Positions 10,567-22,600 of a stretch of 64,000 nt of DNA are shown piece after piece. Position numbers and translations under genes: made by a program. Below the pieces are notes generated by a model that searched no databases, was not told the origin of the DNA, and worked only from the letters and a program-made list of their open reading frames with translations. Origin of the DNA: Apostichopus japonicus (Eukaryota; Echinodermata; Holothuroidea; Aspidochirotida; Stichopodidae); the NCBI RefSeq assembly GCF_037975245.1, contig NC_092577.1, forward strand, positions 18,292,398 to 18,356,397, in the 5' to 3' direction. How positions within the stretch are numbered: the first letter of the stretch is position 1; every line of letters starts with the position of its first letter.

Positions 10567-13500
10567 ATGGCCCATACATTTTCAGTTGCCACTTTCAACG
10601 TGAATGGCATGAGGGATCATCGCAAGCGCAGTCGCATTTTCCAATATTGGAGGTCAATGGAGGTCGACTGCGTTTGCCTGCAAGAAACACATATTTTGGA
10701 AGATGTCCCTCTATGGGCTTATGAGTAGGGTGGTGGGCTGCATGCTTCGTTTGGTTCGTCTTCATCCTGTGGCACTGTCATCCTTCTGTCACCTCGTCAG
10801 GCGGGTTGTGCCACTAGAGTGGAGACGGATCACGAGGGCCGATTGGTTTGCATTCTTTTCAAGTATCCACAGGGTAACATCTCCCTCTGCAATGTGTATG
10901 CTCCCAATCGGCCTTCTGCTAGACGAGAATTTGTTAACACACTGCCTTCCGTTGTTCCTGGTAGTGCTCCATGTGTCATGGTCGGAGACTTTAACTGTGT
11001 CCCAGACTCGGGTCTTGACAGACTCGGGGCTTCTGTGTTTGCTAGTCCCGACGCTTGGATCACAGAATTGGACAGATTCACTTCGGCACACCTTTTAGCC
11101 GATGTCTGGAGGCATATGCACCCGTGTAGTACGGTGTATACGTGGGTGAGGCCTAACGGAGAAGATGCCTCCAGGATAGATCGAGTGTATGCGCCCGTGA
11201 GTTTTACATTTTCGGGTTGCGAGACGCTCAGCTGTCCGCTCTCTGACCATGACACTGTAGTAGCACGTTTTGTTTTGCCTTCCATTTTCCCCATCGGGCG
11301 GGGCGTATGGAAGCTTAACTGTCGGATTCTTGGCGAGGCAGAGTTCCGCCAGGGTTTCGAGACCAGGTACAAAGGATGGCAAACATTGAAGCCGGCCTTT
11401 GCTTCTACATCCCAATGGTGGGATGATGTCAAGTTGCGCATGAAACGCTACGCAATTCAGTATTGCGTGACCCGCGCACGGCGTCGAAGAGAAAAATTCT
11501 CGAAGCTGTGCGCGGAGGTGAAGTTTAGCGACCCTTTGGCTGTCATCGCTTTGCAGACTTATCTCGATGAAAAGTACCACGGTGCCCGCGTCAGGGCCCG
11601 TGTCGAAGCGGTGGAAGCCGAGGAGCGCCCTTCACTGAGGTTTTACCAGTCCGTTAGCTCATCGGCAGGTGACAGACGCGTCTCGTCTGTGCGCGCTACT
11701 GATGGGACCGTGGTTAGTGACCCTCACGGCATTGTCCGCGTATATAAAGAGTATTATTCGAGTTTGTTTACGCGTGGCAATGTCGACTTGTCGGCACAGG
11801 CTGATTTATTGAGGGGAATCACAAAAACCGTTCCCCACGATGTCAATGATATTTTTTGGGGGGGGGGCGAAATAACCACTGTTGAGCTTTGGAAGGCGCT
11901 TTCGAAGATGAAGAATGGCAAGTCCCCAAGTTCGGACGGGCTTCCGAGGGAGTTCTACCGAACCTTCTGGGCAATAATAGGACCCGACATCAGAGCCGTC
12001 TTCGAGGACGCCTTCCAAAACGGACTGTTAAACCAAAGTCAACGTCTGGGCTTGATTACTTTGCAGCCCAAGTCTGGGGACCCCTTGGATCCCCCGTAAC
12101 AAGCGTCCGATCACCTTGTTAAATGTGGACTACAAGTTGCTGGCTAAGGCTTTGTGCAACCGCCTTGCACTGGCTATGCCGCATCTTGTGGGTGATCTCC
12201 AGACTTGTGCAGTGAAGGGTCATTGCATCCAGCAGAACTTGTGCTTGATGCGCGACTTGACCGACTTTGTTATTGAGCGTGATCTGCCATGTGCATTGGT
12301 GTCTCTGGACCAGCAGAAGGCCTTTGACATGGTGGATCGCGGTTTTGTAATGAATGTATTGGAGACGTTTCAGTTGCACCCAAATTTTCGTAAATGGATT
12401 TCTGTTTTGTATCAAGAAAGTTTCAGTTCTGTTACCGTAAATGGGTTTTGTTCGGAGGTTTTTAACGTAGAGAGGGGGGTGCGCCAGGGGTGCCCTCTGT
12501 CTCCATTACTTTATGTTTTGTTTAGCCAGTCCTTCTCTCGTCTTTTGGAAAGGGACTCCAGACTTGTTCCATTCGTTGTGCCAGGGGGTGCCAAAGTGAA
12601 ATGCGCTCAATATGCAGATGACGTGACATGTGTTGTTTCGAGTCTGGGCTCCTTTCGCGCACTCTCGCAGGATTTATCTATTTTTTGAGAGAGCTACCGG
12701 GCGAAGTTGAATCCAGAAAAGACAAAGGGCCTTCGTCTTGGTAGCTGGAGATACAGAGACTTACCATTCGGTGCGTCGTGGTCGGATCAGAATATCAAAA
12801 TTAATGGTATATGGTTCGGCTACGATGCACCTTGTGATGTCACCTGGAGCGAGAGGGCTGAGGTATTTGAGAGCAGACTCGAAACCTTTGGCACCCGCTG
12901 GCTTTCGATCTTGGGGAAAGTCACCGTTATTAATCGTTTCGTTTCGCCCATCTTGTGGTACCCGGGCGCGGTGTACCCAATTCCGCGTCGCGTCCTGGTG
13001 CGGTTTGAGAGGGCCAATTTTTCATTCATATGGTCTGTTGGTACAGAGCTGGTCAAGAGGGCGATATTGTACCAAAAACTGGAGAAGGGGGGACTAGGGG
13101 TGGTTCATCTGGGAAGTAAGTTAACTTGTTTGTTATTTAAGTAATTGTTTGTAGCCGTAACTGACCCAGGGTTGCCTTCTTCATATTTTGAACGTTTTTG
13201 GGGCGGGTTGCACTTGCGTCAATGGGTTCCGGCGCTGTTTAGCAACAGAGAACCGCATAGTAGCACACCAAGCAGAGTGGTGCGTGTCATTTGCTCCGCT
13301 CTTATTGAGTTGCCCCCTGTTGACCTGTCACGGCCGGCCCTCGTTCTCAGTTCCTTGCGGGATAGGGCCTTGAATGCAATTTTTGTACAGGGACGTCATC
13401 CTGTCGAAATATGGCGTTCGGTGCATTCAAGGCTGAATGGTTGCAGGCTCCGTGATCTTGCATGGAGAATTGCACACGGTGCCTTGGTGACCAATTTGAA

Positions 13501-13947
13501 AAGGTATCACTGGCGATTGGGTGATGGACTGTGCCCGAGGACCGGCTGTGACAGCTTAGAGAGTACTGCCCATGTTTTTTGGCATTGCCCCTTTGTTTTG
13601 AACTTGTGGGAGTGGTTTCAGTCCTGGACCGACCGTTTAACGGGAGACCGTTCCTGGTCGGTAGGACAGGGTTTTGTTTTATATGGATTAGATCCTCCAG
13701 TTTGTTCCGTTGCTGTGTTGCAGCGTATTATTTATGTTTGTTCTGTTGTAAAAAAACTTGTGATGTTGTTTTTAGGGGGAAATTTGCCAGTTGGCAGGCA
13801 GTCCTGGAGGCGGTGAAGTCTGACATTCGCCTTCAGGTTGAAGGCGATTTTCGCCGTTTATCTAGGGCTGCCTTTTTTGGACGGTGGTGTGCTGGGGAAG
13901 GGTGTTTTGTTTCGCTGCGTGCTGGTCGTCCTTTTGTAGTTTTTTAA
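10567..13947 (+). pseudogene. LINE copy A ORF2 (APE endonuclease, reverse transcriptase), broken
   Basis: ORF2 would nick the target and reverse-transcribe the element RNA. The ATG at 10567 opens an APE-type endonuclease: NVNGM, then LQETH, GDFNC and SDHD. The reverse transcriptase follows, with KSPSSDGL, DQQKAFDMVD (motif A), GVRQGCPLSPLL and YADD (motif C) at about 12616. A C-terminal finger (CPRTGC, then H-x5-C near 13580-13590) ends the protein. Lesions: TAG for Trp at about 10726; an extra C in a C run near 12092; an extra T and a missing G near 12680-12710 that cancel; TAA at 13142-13144 where copy C has CAG; and a late frameshift near 13770. Several lesions sit in homopolymers, so some could be sequencing errors. 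Confidence 0.85.
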
Positions 13948-14111
13948 TATTTCAGTGGGGGGTTGGGCGTTTTGTCTGTACAGGTCGGTGAGCGTATGTA
14001 CTTTTTTTGGCTCGCTTGACCTGAGGTTCGTTTGTAAGAATGGGATGGTTTGGTAGTGCCGTTTGGCCGTGACGTTTTGTATCCCGTATGACGGGTCACG
14101 TAAAAAGCACA

Positions 14112-16615
14112 CTGTACCATAACAGATAACAACAAACTTGGTGTCTCAGTAAAATGAAGTTACTAAGCTAGTGCAATGTATCATAAGAATTTATCTTCTC
14201 TATGGTGTTAAACATTGATTGTTGTATTCAGTGCGTTATGTATCCTTCTCCTTTCTGTAGTATTTAGCATTGATTTGCATGATCATTCATAGTGTAAGTA
14301 AAACTACATAATTGATGTCATCAAAGTTACAACTGTGTCATATTATATAATCAACTAAATGATTGAATATTTGTTTCACTACATACTTTATTTACACTAT
14401 TTGGCTTTCCATGATAGCAATATCTGATCTGTTTACGTACTGTAGTTTGTTCAGTCATACCAGTAGTTCTAATGTGACATTGATCTTGGGTTATTTATTG
14501 TTGGTACAGAATAACTTGTCTTGATTTTGTATTGTGTGAGATCAATTTAACATAATATATATTGTGATGTCATAGAGTGTTGAAGAGGTACTCTAACTTG
14601 CAGCTAGTAGTGATAAAACAGTTCATTCAGTGCTCTCATGATAACCCCAGTGGCAGATGGAGATAGCGGCAGATGGAGATGTTTGAAATGCAGGGGACAT
14701 TATAGGGTCTTTTGAAGTTTTGGCAAACTTTCTTTTGCATGTAAGGCTGCTATACTTATCATGGAGAAGTTCCACAATGGAGGCATGGCGTCTCCGAGCC
14801 TTATTTGGGTATATGTTCTTGCATTCCGTATTTGGAACACTGCCCTACTATTGTTTGTATTGCTTCTAAAGTTAGTTAAGTCAGTATTGTAACATGTTTT
14901 TATTTTTAACACATTGATTGCATCTGTACAGTTCTATACATTCAGTTCAACTACAATAACCTTGAGCAGGGAAAACTGACCACTATCTCACTTGCATTTC
15001 TTAATGTTAAAGTGACCATATCCATACTTTAACCAAAGCATTTCTTCCATATTAGATAGTGTTTATCCATAGTAGGTTATAGGATATTTTAAAGGTAGGC
15101 TATGTAGTATTGGCCCCAATTTAGCATGCTATTATTGCTAGAATATTTCAAAAAAGAATGTTCCTAGAGGTCTTTACTTTCCAAATTGTTCTAAGGCATT
15201 CTAATTGAAAGCATAAGATGCCTGAATGTCCCAGTGAGGTAAATTTCCTGAAGGTGGTAATAAAACCAGTTTCAAAACTTTCACCAAAGATAACCATATT
15301 TGAATATCTGCTTTATTTAGGGCCAATACAGCATACTGTGGTCGAGAGTTGCCGTGGAAGCCACCATATGTTTGTAGTAATGCACATAACTACAAAGGCA
15401 GCCGGAGGAGTCCAGTTTACCCCTGTGCCGAAGGTCATTCATTTTTTTTTTTTTTTTTTGGAGAACACTTTAACCTTCCTAACCACAGACCTCCCAACTG
15501 ACCTGCAATTCGCGGGTTGGACCCGCATTCTTACACATAAACCCGCTGACCCGCGCAAGTATACCAACAAAAATTGCATCTAATTTTGACTTAGCAACCA
15601 TCATTTCTTTAGCATTTAGCATAATGGAGTTTAAACCTTTACAGCATCATTTCAACCTCAAATTAGGCTATATTTCATTTCATTGGGGCGAGCAGCGAAC
15701 ATTTTCATGCCACGGGCAAGAATGAATTATCACCTACTATTCAATTTATTTATGTTACACACCAAAAAATGCATATTTGTGAGAAAATTTTCGGTCATAA
15801 AACCCTTTTTAGGTGCCACCATTTTACATGTAGGCACCACCAGGATTCCACAAAAAAAATCAAAAGGGAAGGGGGGACACCCCCTCCCCATATAATTCGT
15901 GGCATGGACCAGCATTTGCCTTCTCAAGGTTGGGAGCTATGCAACCATACCATTAACGACATGTCTCTATAGGGGATTGCATCCTTAGGTAGCCATCCTG
16001 AGCTAGTGCGAATCAGCAAAGAGAGGTTGTGGATGCTACGCCTTCGCACCATTCAACCTCATGGGCTCAACATTCAGGAAGGACATGACTAACTGTTCTT
16101 CTTTCCCCCTCCGTCTCCCCTTGCCCCCTCCCCCCATCTTCTCAGAGCTTTTTCCATCTTTTTTTTTCTCCACACCTTTCTGTCTTTGTGCTTCTCCAGT
16201 TTATTCCCTACCCCTTCCCTTAATCCTCTCTCTGTCCTCCACTGTTTATCTCCTACCTCTCCTCTTCCCCCCATCCCTTGTCTACTAATCCCCTTACATC
16301 TATCTCTTTGTGTTCACCATGCTCATTACACACTAAGAACTGTTGGGCAAATTTAGTTGGGTAATAATTTTTTGGGCAAAAATTGCCCAACTCCTGAGAG
16401 TCAATTACTATGTTTGTAAGCAAAATGTTGCTTCATGCACTTAGCAAAGGGTTTGTGCCAAATAGTTGAGCACAAAGAGTGTTGCGTGCAACAAATTCGT
16501 TTGGCCTTCATTGTTCTGCACTGCAATCGCGCCATACCGTACCTGTGCGCAGTCTCAAGCTCCGAAAAGCAAACGGTGATTTGTCGTAATACTTGCTCTA
16601 TGGCCGTAATTCATC
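14112..16615. other. Intergenic stretch with repeats and a pyrimidine-rich tract
   Basis: No gene is visible. A poly-T run lies near 15440-15462. A dispersed-repeat-like segment with short inverted GGTGCCACC/GGCACCACC words lies at about 15660-15960. A strongly pyrimidine-rich tract covers about 16096-16310 and gives low-complexity frames that should not be read as proteins. The last 200 bp are presumably the 5' region of the SAM-domain gene. I see no certain TATA box. Confidence 0.5.
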
Positions 16616-19600
16616 ATGTCAGAGCCTGAAGTCAAATCAATTCTCACCAGATGGGGAATGGATGAGCTAATAGAGACTTTTGAAGGTAGTTATTTGTAAT
16701 TTCCTTCGCCAAAACCGTAAAACTATGCATGTGCGGCATACACGATTTTAACTTCCGTCCGTTGGCCTAACGCGAGGCTAGGTCGCCGTTACTATTTGTT
16801 GTAGGCATATACGTTAGCCTAGAAGTAGTAACAGTAACGTTTTAAATTTTAGCTTAGCAAGTAGGTATTATTAGTGTTAAGATGTAATGTGAAGTCTTAT
16901 GTTATGAATATGATAATGGGCTAGGCTAGTACACAGAAACTGTGGTCACGCTCCACCGAAAGTATGCACCAAGGGCCTAGTCTTGGCCAGACATTTCGAA
17001 CTCATTCTTTGTGATAGTGATGATTTGGTGAGCCTAACACCATGATTAGCCTAGGCCTAGTTACAGAGTTTTTACCAGTTGAAATGTTGCTTAGGCCTAG
17101 GTTGCAATTGAGACCTGTAATAGACTAGCTATGCTGGATTACTGGAGGTCCAACATAGGACCAGGCCTTAGCCCAGCCTACCGCAATTATGCTATATCCA
17201 CCACTCAGTTATGGTTTAGCTATTTCCCTCTAGTCTTAATTATTGGGGAGGGGGTGTCCCATGCACGACCACTTTGTAAAGCTCAAGCCTGTATAACATT
17301 TCACCTAGGCCGACATTGTGTGAATGAAAAGGACAATTAACCGTTCTTCGAGTTCTTTAAGGAAAATCTGTAAGTTTAAAAATAAATCATGTACTTATTT
17401 GAAAACCGTTAAGTATTGTGAGTTGCTACAGTATTTCAATTCCCAATCAGTTTTCATCCTGTATGGCCTAGTCTGTTCCTCGATTTGATGTAAACATTTC
17501 TTTATTAAACTATCTAATTAGCAGCACAAATATAGTGTTTAGATTACATTGATACCTACTATGTACAGCAGTTTCGCTGTTGTACATCTAGCCTCAAAAG
17601 CGCAGCACAATAGGTACAGTGTAATCAAATAGAACTTGCATATTAAACTGAGACTGCTCTGTTTCATTGTTATGAATCTGCTGTGCGGCAAATAGTAACA
17701 CGTACAATACTACAATAGCTGTAGGTTGGTTACGCGCAAAGTATGTTGGCGATTGTAGGCCTATGTAGGCTAACTATATGAACCGATGCATTATGAAAGT
17801 TTGTTATTGTAGTTTGCATGACTATCATGATAATAAGATTGGTTTTTGGAAAATTATAAGAAACTATTAAAAGTAGAATTTTGAATTTTCTATCAGGAAT
17901 AGGCCTCTACGGTAGAGATTTGCCCGCACCAAATGGATATAAGATATACTTGTTACCTTTATTCTTGGTGGGCTTCTTGTACAAGCTACGGCTTCCAAGC
18001 CCTTCCACCATTTTCTCTCCGTAATTTCCATTATTTTTCTTTTATTTGAATTACTACTTATTATTTTCTTTGCATGGTATTGTCTTCACAGTCCTATTAT
18101 TTTATAAACATTGTGAGAAAATGGAAAAATAAATGAATGAAATGAATAAAGCGCCGGGCGGGATTTTTTAATTATTGCCAGGCGGAAATTACTAGGGCTG
18201 GGTGGAGCCGCCCGACAGGGGCACATCTCTAGAAAAAAAATCGACAGCTGACAAGTTTGCTTGTTTTGATTTTTTATTCAGGAGTTGGCTTGTGCTCTGT
18301 TAGTATTTACAGGAATGGTGGTCTATGTTTTCTTTAATTTGCATTCAGTTGGTCTTTTAAAGCCACCTAGGTTACCAATTTCAAACATTGGTCAGTAGTT
18401 TTCTCAAATTGTTTTGATCACAATATTCACATAAATATAAATAGCTTTTAAAGTAATAATTGTTTTTTACTTGTTTGTTGTTTCTTTCAGACAATGAGAT
18501 CGACCTTGAATCATTCAAACTTCTTGATGAAACTTCACTGAAAGAGCTGATTCCAAAAGTTGGGCTCCGTGTCAAGTTTGCCTACAGATTGAAAAGCTAT
18601 GTTAGTATTATGACCACTGTTTCTGCATAAAATTACTTTACTACTTATAGTTACTATCATGTTATTAGTATGCTTCAAGTGTCTGGCTACATTACAAGTG
18701 GCAAGTGTAGAAGCTCTGCTTGGTCATTTAAAATACATACATGGCATTCATTCCGGAACTGGAACAAAACTAGTGTGCATGCAGGACAACTGCTATGCAA
18801 CTTGTAACAAAGTATTTTGCTTCAAAAGGCATCTTTTAGAAATTCATTGCAGAGAAGAGACAAATGTTTCAAATTGTCATGGTGAAGTACATGCAATCGT
18901 TGCTGGTACTGGTCAACCAGAAATGCCTGCTGTTTGCTACATTGAGGACAGTTCAGGTGGGGATAATGATATAGGTGACATGGATCTTGATGAGCAGATT
19001 GAAGAAGACATGGATGTTGATGTTATTAGTGATGCAATAATTACCTTTATTGCAACACTTAAATCATACAATAGCATTCCCTACTCTGCATCAAATGAAA
19101 TAGTGAATCAAGTTAGAGAGTTGTTGAAAACAGTTGTGATGACACTTAAAAAGAAAACAGAAAAAAACTTAAAGCACTTCAAACTGAGTTAGGATGGAAA
19201 GACAACCAAGTCCAAGAAATACTGAATTGTTTTCAAGGCATGGATCTATTTGCAGAACTTTCTTCCGAGTACAAGCAAATTAAATATTTGAAATTGAAGA
19301 ATGCACTAGTGCTGCGAGAAGAGAAAATAATTGGCCAAAATTTTCAATCTGAAGTCAATAGGAATGATGGAGTGGCCATGCAAGTACTAAAAAATGACAC
19401 ATACCAATATGTTCCTCTTTCAAAGCTACTTAAAAGAACTTTGGAGCAACCAGGTGTAATGCCTTTGATTTTACAGCAGTGCATTACCCCCATACCAGGG
19501 GAAATAGCAACCTTCCTAGATGGCAAATTGGTGAAGAAGCAACCACCCATTGGGGACAATAATTGCCCTCAAATCAAATTGCTTTTGTATAGTGATGAGT

Positions 19601-22600
19601 TCGAAACTGCTAATCCTCTTGGATCTAAAAAATGCATGCATAAACTTTGTGCCTTCTACATAAACATTTTGAACTTGCCACAGGATCTCCAATGTAATCT
19701 GAACAATATACACTTACTTGCTCTTGTAAAATCAGCCATTCTTTCTGAATATGGAATGGATACAGTATTGTACCAAATCAAGGAAGATCTCCATGTTCTA
19801 TATGAGCATGGTTTAGAATTGAATTGTCCTGACTATGCAGGTATTGTTAAACCCAAATTATTTCAGGTAATTGGTGATAATCTTGGACTCCATAACATGC
19901 TTGGTTTTGCTGGTAGTTTTTCCGCGAACTATTACTGCAGATTTTGTAAAGTTCACCGTATGAGAGCTGAAATTCTGTTACAAGAAGAATGCAATCTTCT
20001 CAGAAACAAGATTAGTTATGAAACAGACATAGCAGAGAACAACTTAAGTACAACTGGACTGTCTAGATCTTCAGTTTTAAATGAACTACCTTATTATCAT
20101 GTATTGGAAAATGCATCTGTAGATGTTATGCATGACATTTTTGAGGGAATTGCTCCTCTCGAAGTTAAGCTGATTCTCAAGCAACTTATTGACAATGGTT
20201 CTTTCACTCTTGAAGAAATCAATGAAAGAATATCCTCTTTCAGTTATGGCTCCACCGATAAAAGAAATCAGCCAACTTTAATTCACCAAAATTCTCTCAG
20301 AAATCCCAGCGGATCAAGTGGTCAAACTGCATCACAAATGATGTGCCTTGTGTTTACCTTACCTCTTATTATTGGTGACAAGGTTATGGTGGATAGTGAT
20401 GTGTGGGAATTATTGCTGATGCTTCTTGATATTATAAAATTAGTAATGTCAAGAACTGTTAGTTCCAGATAGGCATTTAATCCCGAAACATCATTTTCTT
20501 TTGCACTATCCACACTGCATTAGGCTCCTTGGCCCTCTCCAACAGTACAGTTCAATGCGCTTTGAAGCTAAACATAAGCAACTGAAACTATTTGCTAAGG
20601 TTCAAATAACTTTAGAAATATTGCTAAAACGTTAGCCTACAAGTACCAGGTTGCGCATGGTTTCAGCCTTTTGTTAAAGCCGCATATCAGGGATACTCAG
20701 AGTATGGCAATTTATGGTCAATCTGTTGTTGATTTAGACTTGTGTGAAAATGGGGACTATTTGCAGAAAATGTTGGGTATTCCAAGCAATGGTGATAACC
20801 ATTTGCTGTTGTCTGTTAATTGTGTTGCATTTCATAGCTATGAATTCAGGAAAGGTGTCATTATTGTGACTGGTGTAAAAGACTCTGAGCCTGAATTTGC
20901 TCAAATTGACAAATTGTTTGTTTTGGAAGGAAAGGTTGTATTATTGCTAGATATTTGGGAAACACAATACTTTTATAGGCATTACCATGCCTATGCAGTG
21001 CTTCCGTCAACTGAGCAAAAAGTAATGGAGTTTGACAAAGTAAGGTCACAAAGGCCATTACATGTTTCAAAATCTAACAAAGTTGGAGACAACTTGTATT
21101 ACATCATAACCCGTTCAAACAATTTTAGTTAATTTTATATGCTTTAGAATCATTACACATCATAGTAGCAATAAGCTGTTGTAAATAGGTTGTAGAATAC
21201 ATATGATTGTGATTTCAATTTCATTAAATGAAAACCACTGCAGATCGTTGCTCAGTGACTTCATAATCTTGGTTGACTTTGGCCATCCTACTGGCTTTGG
21301 TTGTCCTACAGTAGTATCCAACCCTACAGTATTAATTCATTCACGTGGGTCAATTGATGGGTTAACTTCACTGCTGTACACAGGTGGATTCAAACACGAC
21401 TAGTAATGACTGTAATGCAGCTTTCTATGTGAAACCTAGCAGTGAAGATGATATCACAATTGAAATGGGACCCCCAAGTACTTCAATGCCTGATGGTACA
21501 AAAGTTCTGCATTCCCCAGGATCTAGAACAACAGATCCTGTATCCAGTGAAGAAAGTCCTTCAGGAGAGTCTTCAAGTTCTGCTTCATCAGATGGATTCC
21601 AGCCACGAATATACTTTGTAAGTTATAAAATTGAGCAGTTCTGCATTATTGCATGCTGTGTCTTTACTCTTGCCAAATCATACTTGGTAAACATGATCAG
21701 TGCCTTTTCAATTTGGCCAATGTTTAGCAAAGTGTCAATAATCTCACCAACAAAAAGCTCGTTGGGACAACCAAGCTGTTTTTTAAAATGAGACAATGAA
21801 AATGGTACTCAGTAGTGATTGTTCTCTTGTAATTGTTGACAATTGAATGTTCAATGACTTAGGTGATGTCTAGGTTGTAACTAAGATTGTCATTGATTGG
21901 GTCATGCTTCATTTGCCACGTAATTCATTCATGCTGATTCATGAATATATTTAACATCCTTACTTCAAATTGTTCAAAAAGTCTGTCAGATAGCCATTTC
22001 AACTTCTGCAATATGGTACTGTTCAGATCTTTTTTATAGGCCAAAACTTTAATGGTGTATGTCTTATCATTTCAGGATGTAATAAACATATTAAAGCTGA
22101 GTGCAAGGGGTCAGTCAGTGATAACAAGTATTAGAAAAGATGGATTGCTTACCCCAAGCAACAGGAGAATTCTTGTGGCTTCCTGTGTAGCTGAGCTGGT
22201 GCTTCGTTTTGGTCACAAGTAAGTATTATCCATACATTTTCATACAATTTGATGTCGTTACAATGTAATGTTAATTTTAGCACCCAAGACTAGTACCTGC
22301 CTCAAGACAAGATCTGCATGGTCTGGGTCTTAATTTTCCTTGTGCAGGTCTGAGTCTCAGACCTCAATGAATGTCATGGTTAACCAGTGTCGAGTAACTC
22401 ATATCTGCAGCTAGATAAGCCTGATTTCAGACCGCTGTGACTTCAACAAATCAGTTACTTGTAACTCAGAAGGAGAAACCAAATTGACCTGGATGAGATT
22501 AGTCAACTTGGTAAAACTGAGGCAGGAGCATGGTGTGACAATTAACAAATCAGTGTTAAACAATGAAGATGGTGAACTCGTTTATTTTGGAATTATAGCT

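Larger units (their letters stand above)
9230..14111 (+). mobile_element. Tx1/L1-like LINE, copy A, nearly complete but inactive
   Basis: A two-ORF non-LTR retrotransposon. ORF1 has CCHC zinc knuckles and an acidic/proline-rich tail. ORF2 has an APE-type endonuclease, a reverse transcriptase and a C-terminal cysteine/histidine finger. Its 3' end is CACGTAAAAAGCACA (14097-14111), shared exactly with the end of copy B at 58.17 kb, so the right boundary is well supported. The left boundary is approximate. The reverse transcriptase is nearly the same as that of copy C at the window end. Stop codons and indels in both ORFs make it non-functional. It is clearly more GC-rich than the surrounding DNA. 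Confidence 0.85.
18640..21140 (+). mobile_element. TNP2/CACTA-like transposase relic inside a host intron
   Basis: This fills much of the second intron of the SAM-domain gene, in the sense orientation. I assign it to a widespread animal transposase-like family typified by GDNLGLHNMLGFAGSFSANY and MHDIFEGI, related in my judgement to TNP2/CACTA (CMC) transposases. That superfamily assignment is less certain than its repeat nature. Terminal repeats were not found, so the borders are approximate. Confidence 0.65.

Noticed and set aside
10039-10575. Long reverse frame opposite LINE A ORF1
   Set aside because: A Gly/Ala-rich shadow of the GC-rich, Pro-rich ORF1 tail in the opposite strand, with no motifs of its own.
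16061-16288. Pro/Ser/Leu-rich frames in both directions
   Set aside because: They result from a pyrimidine-rich low-complexity tract.
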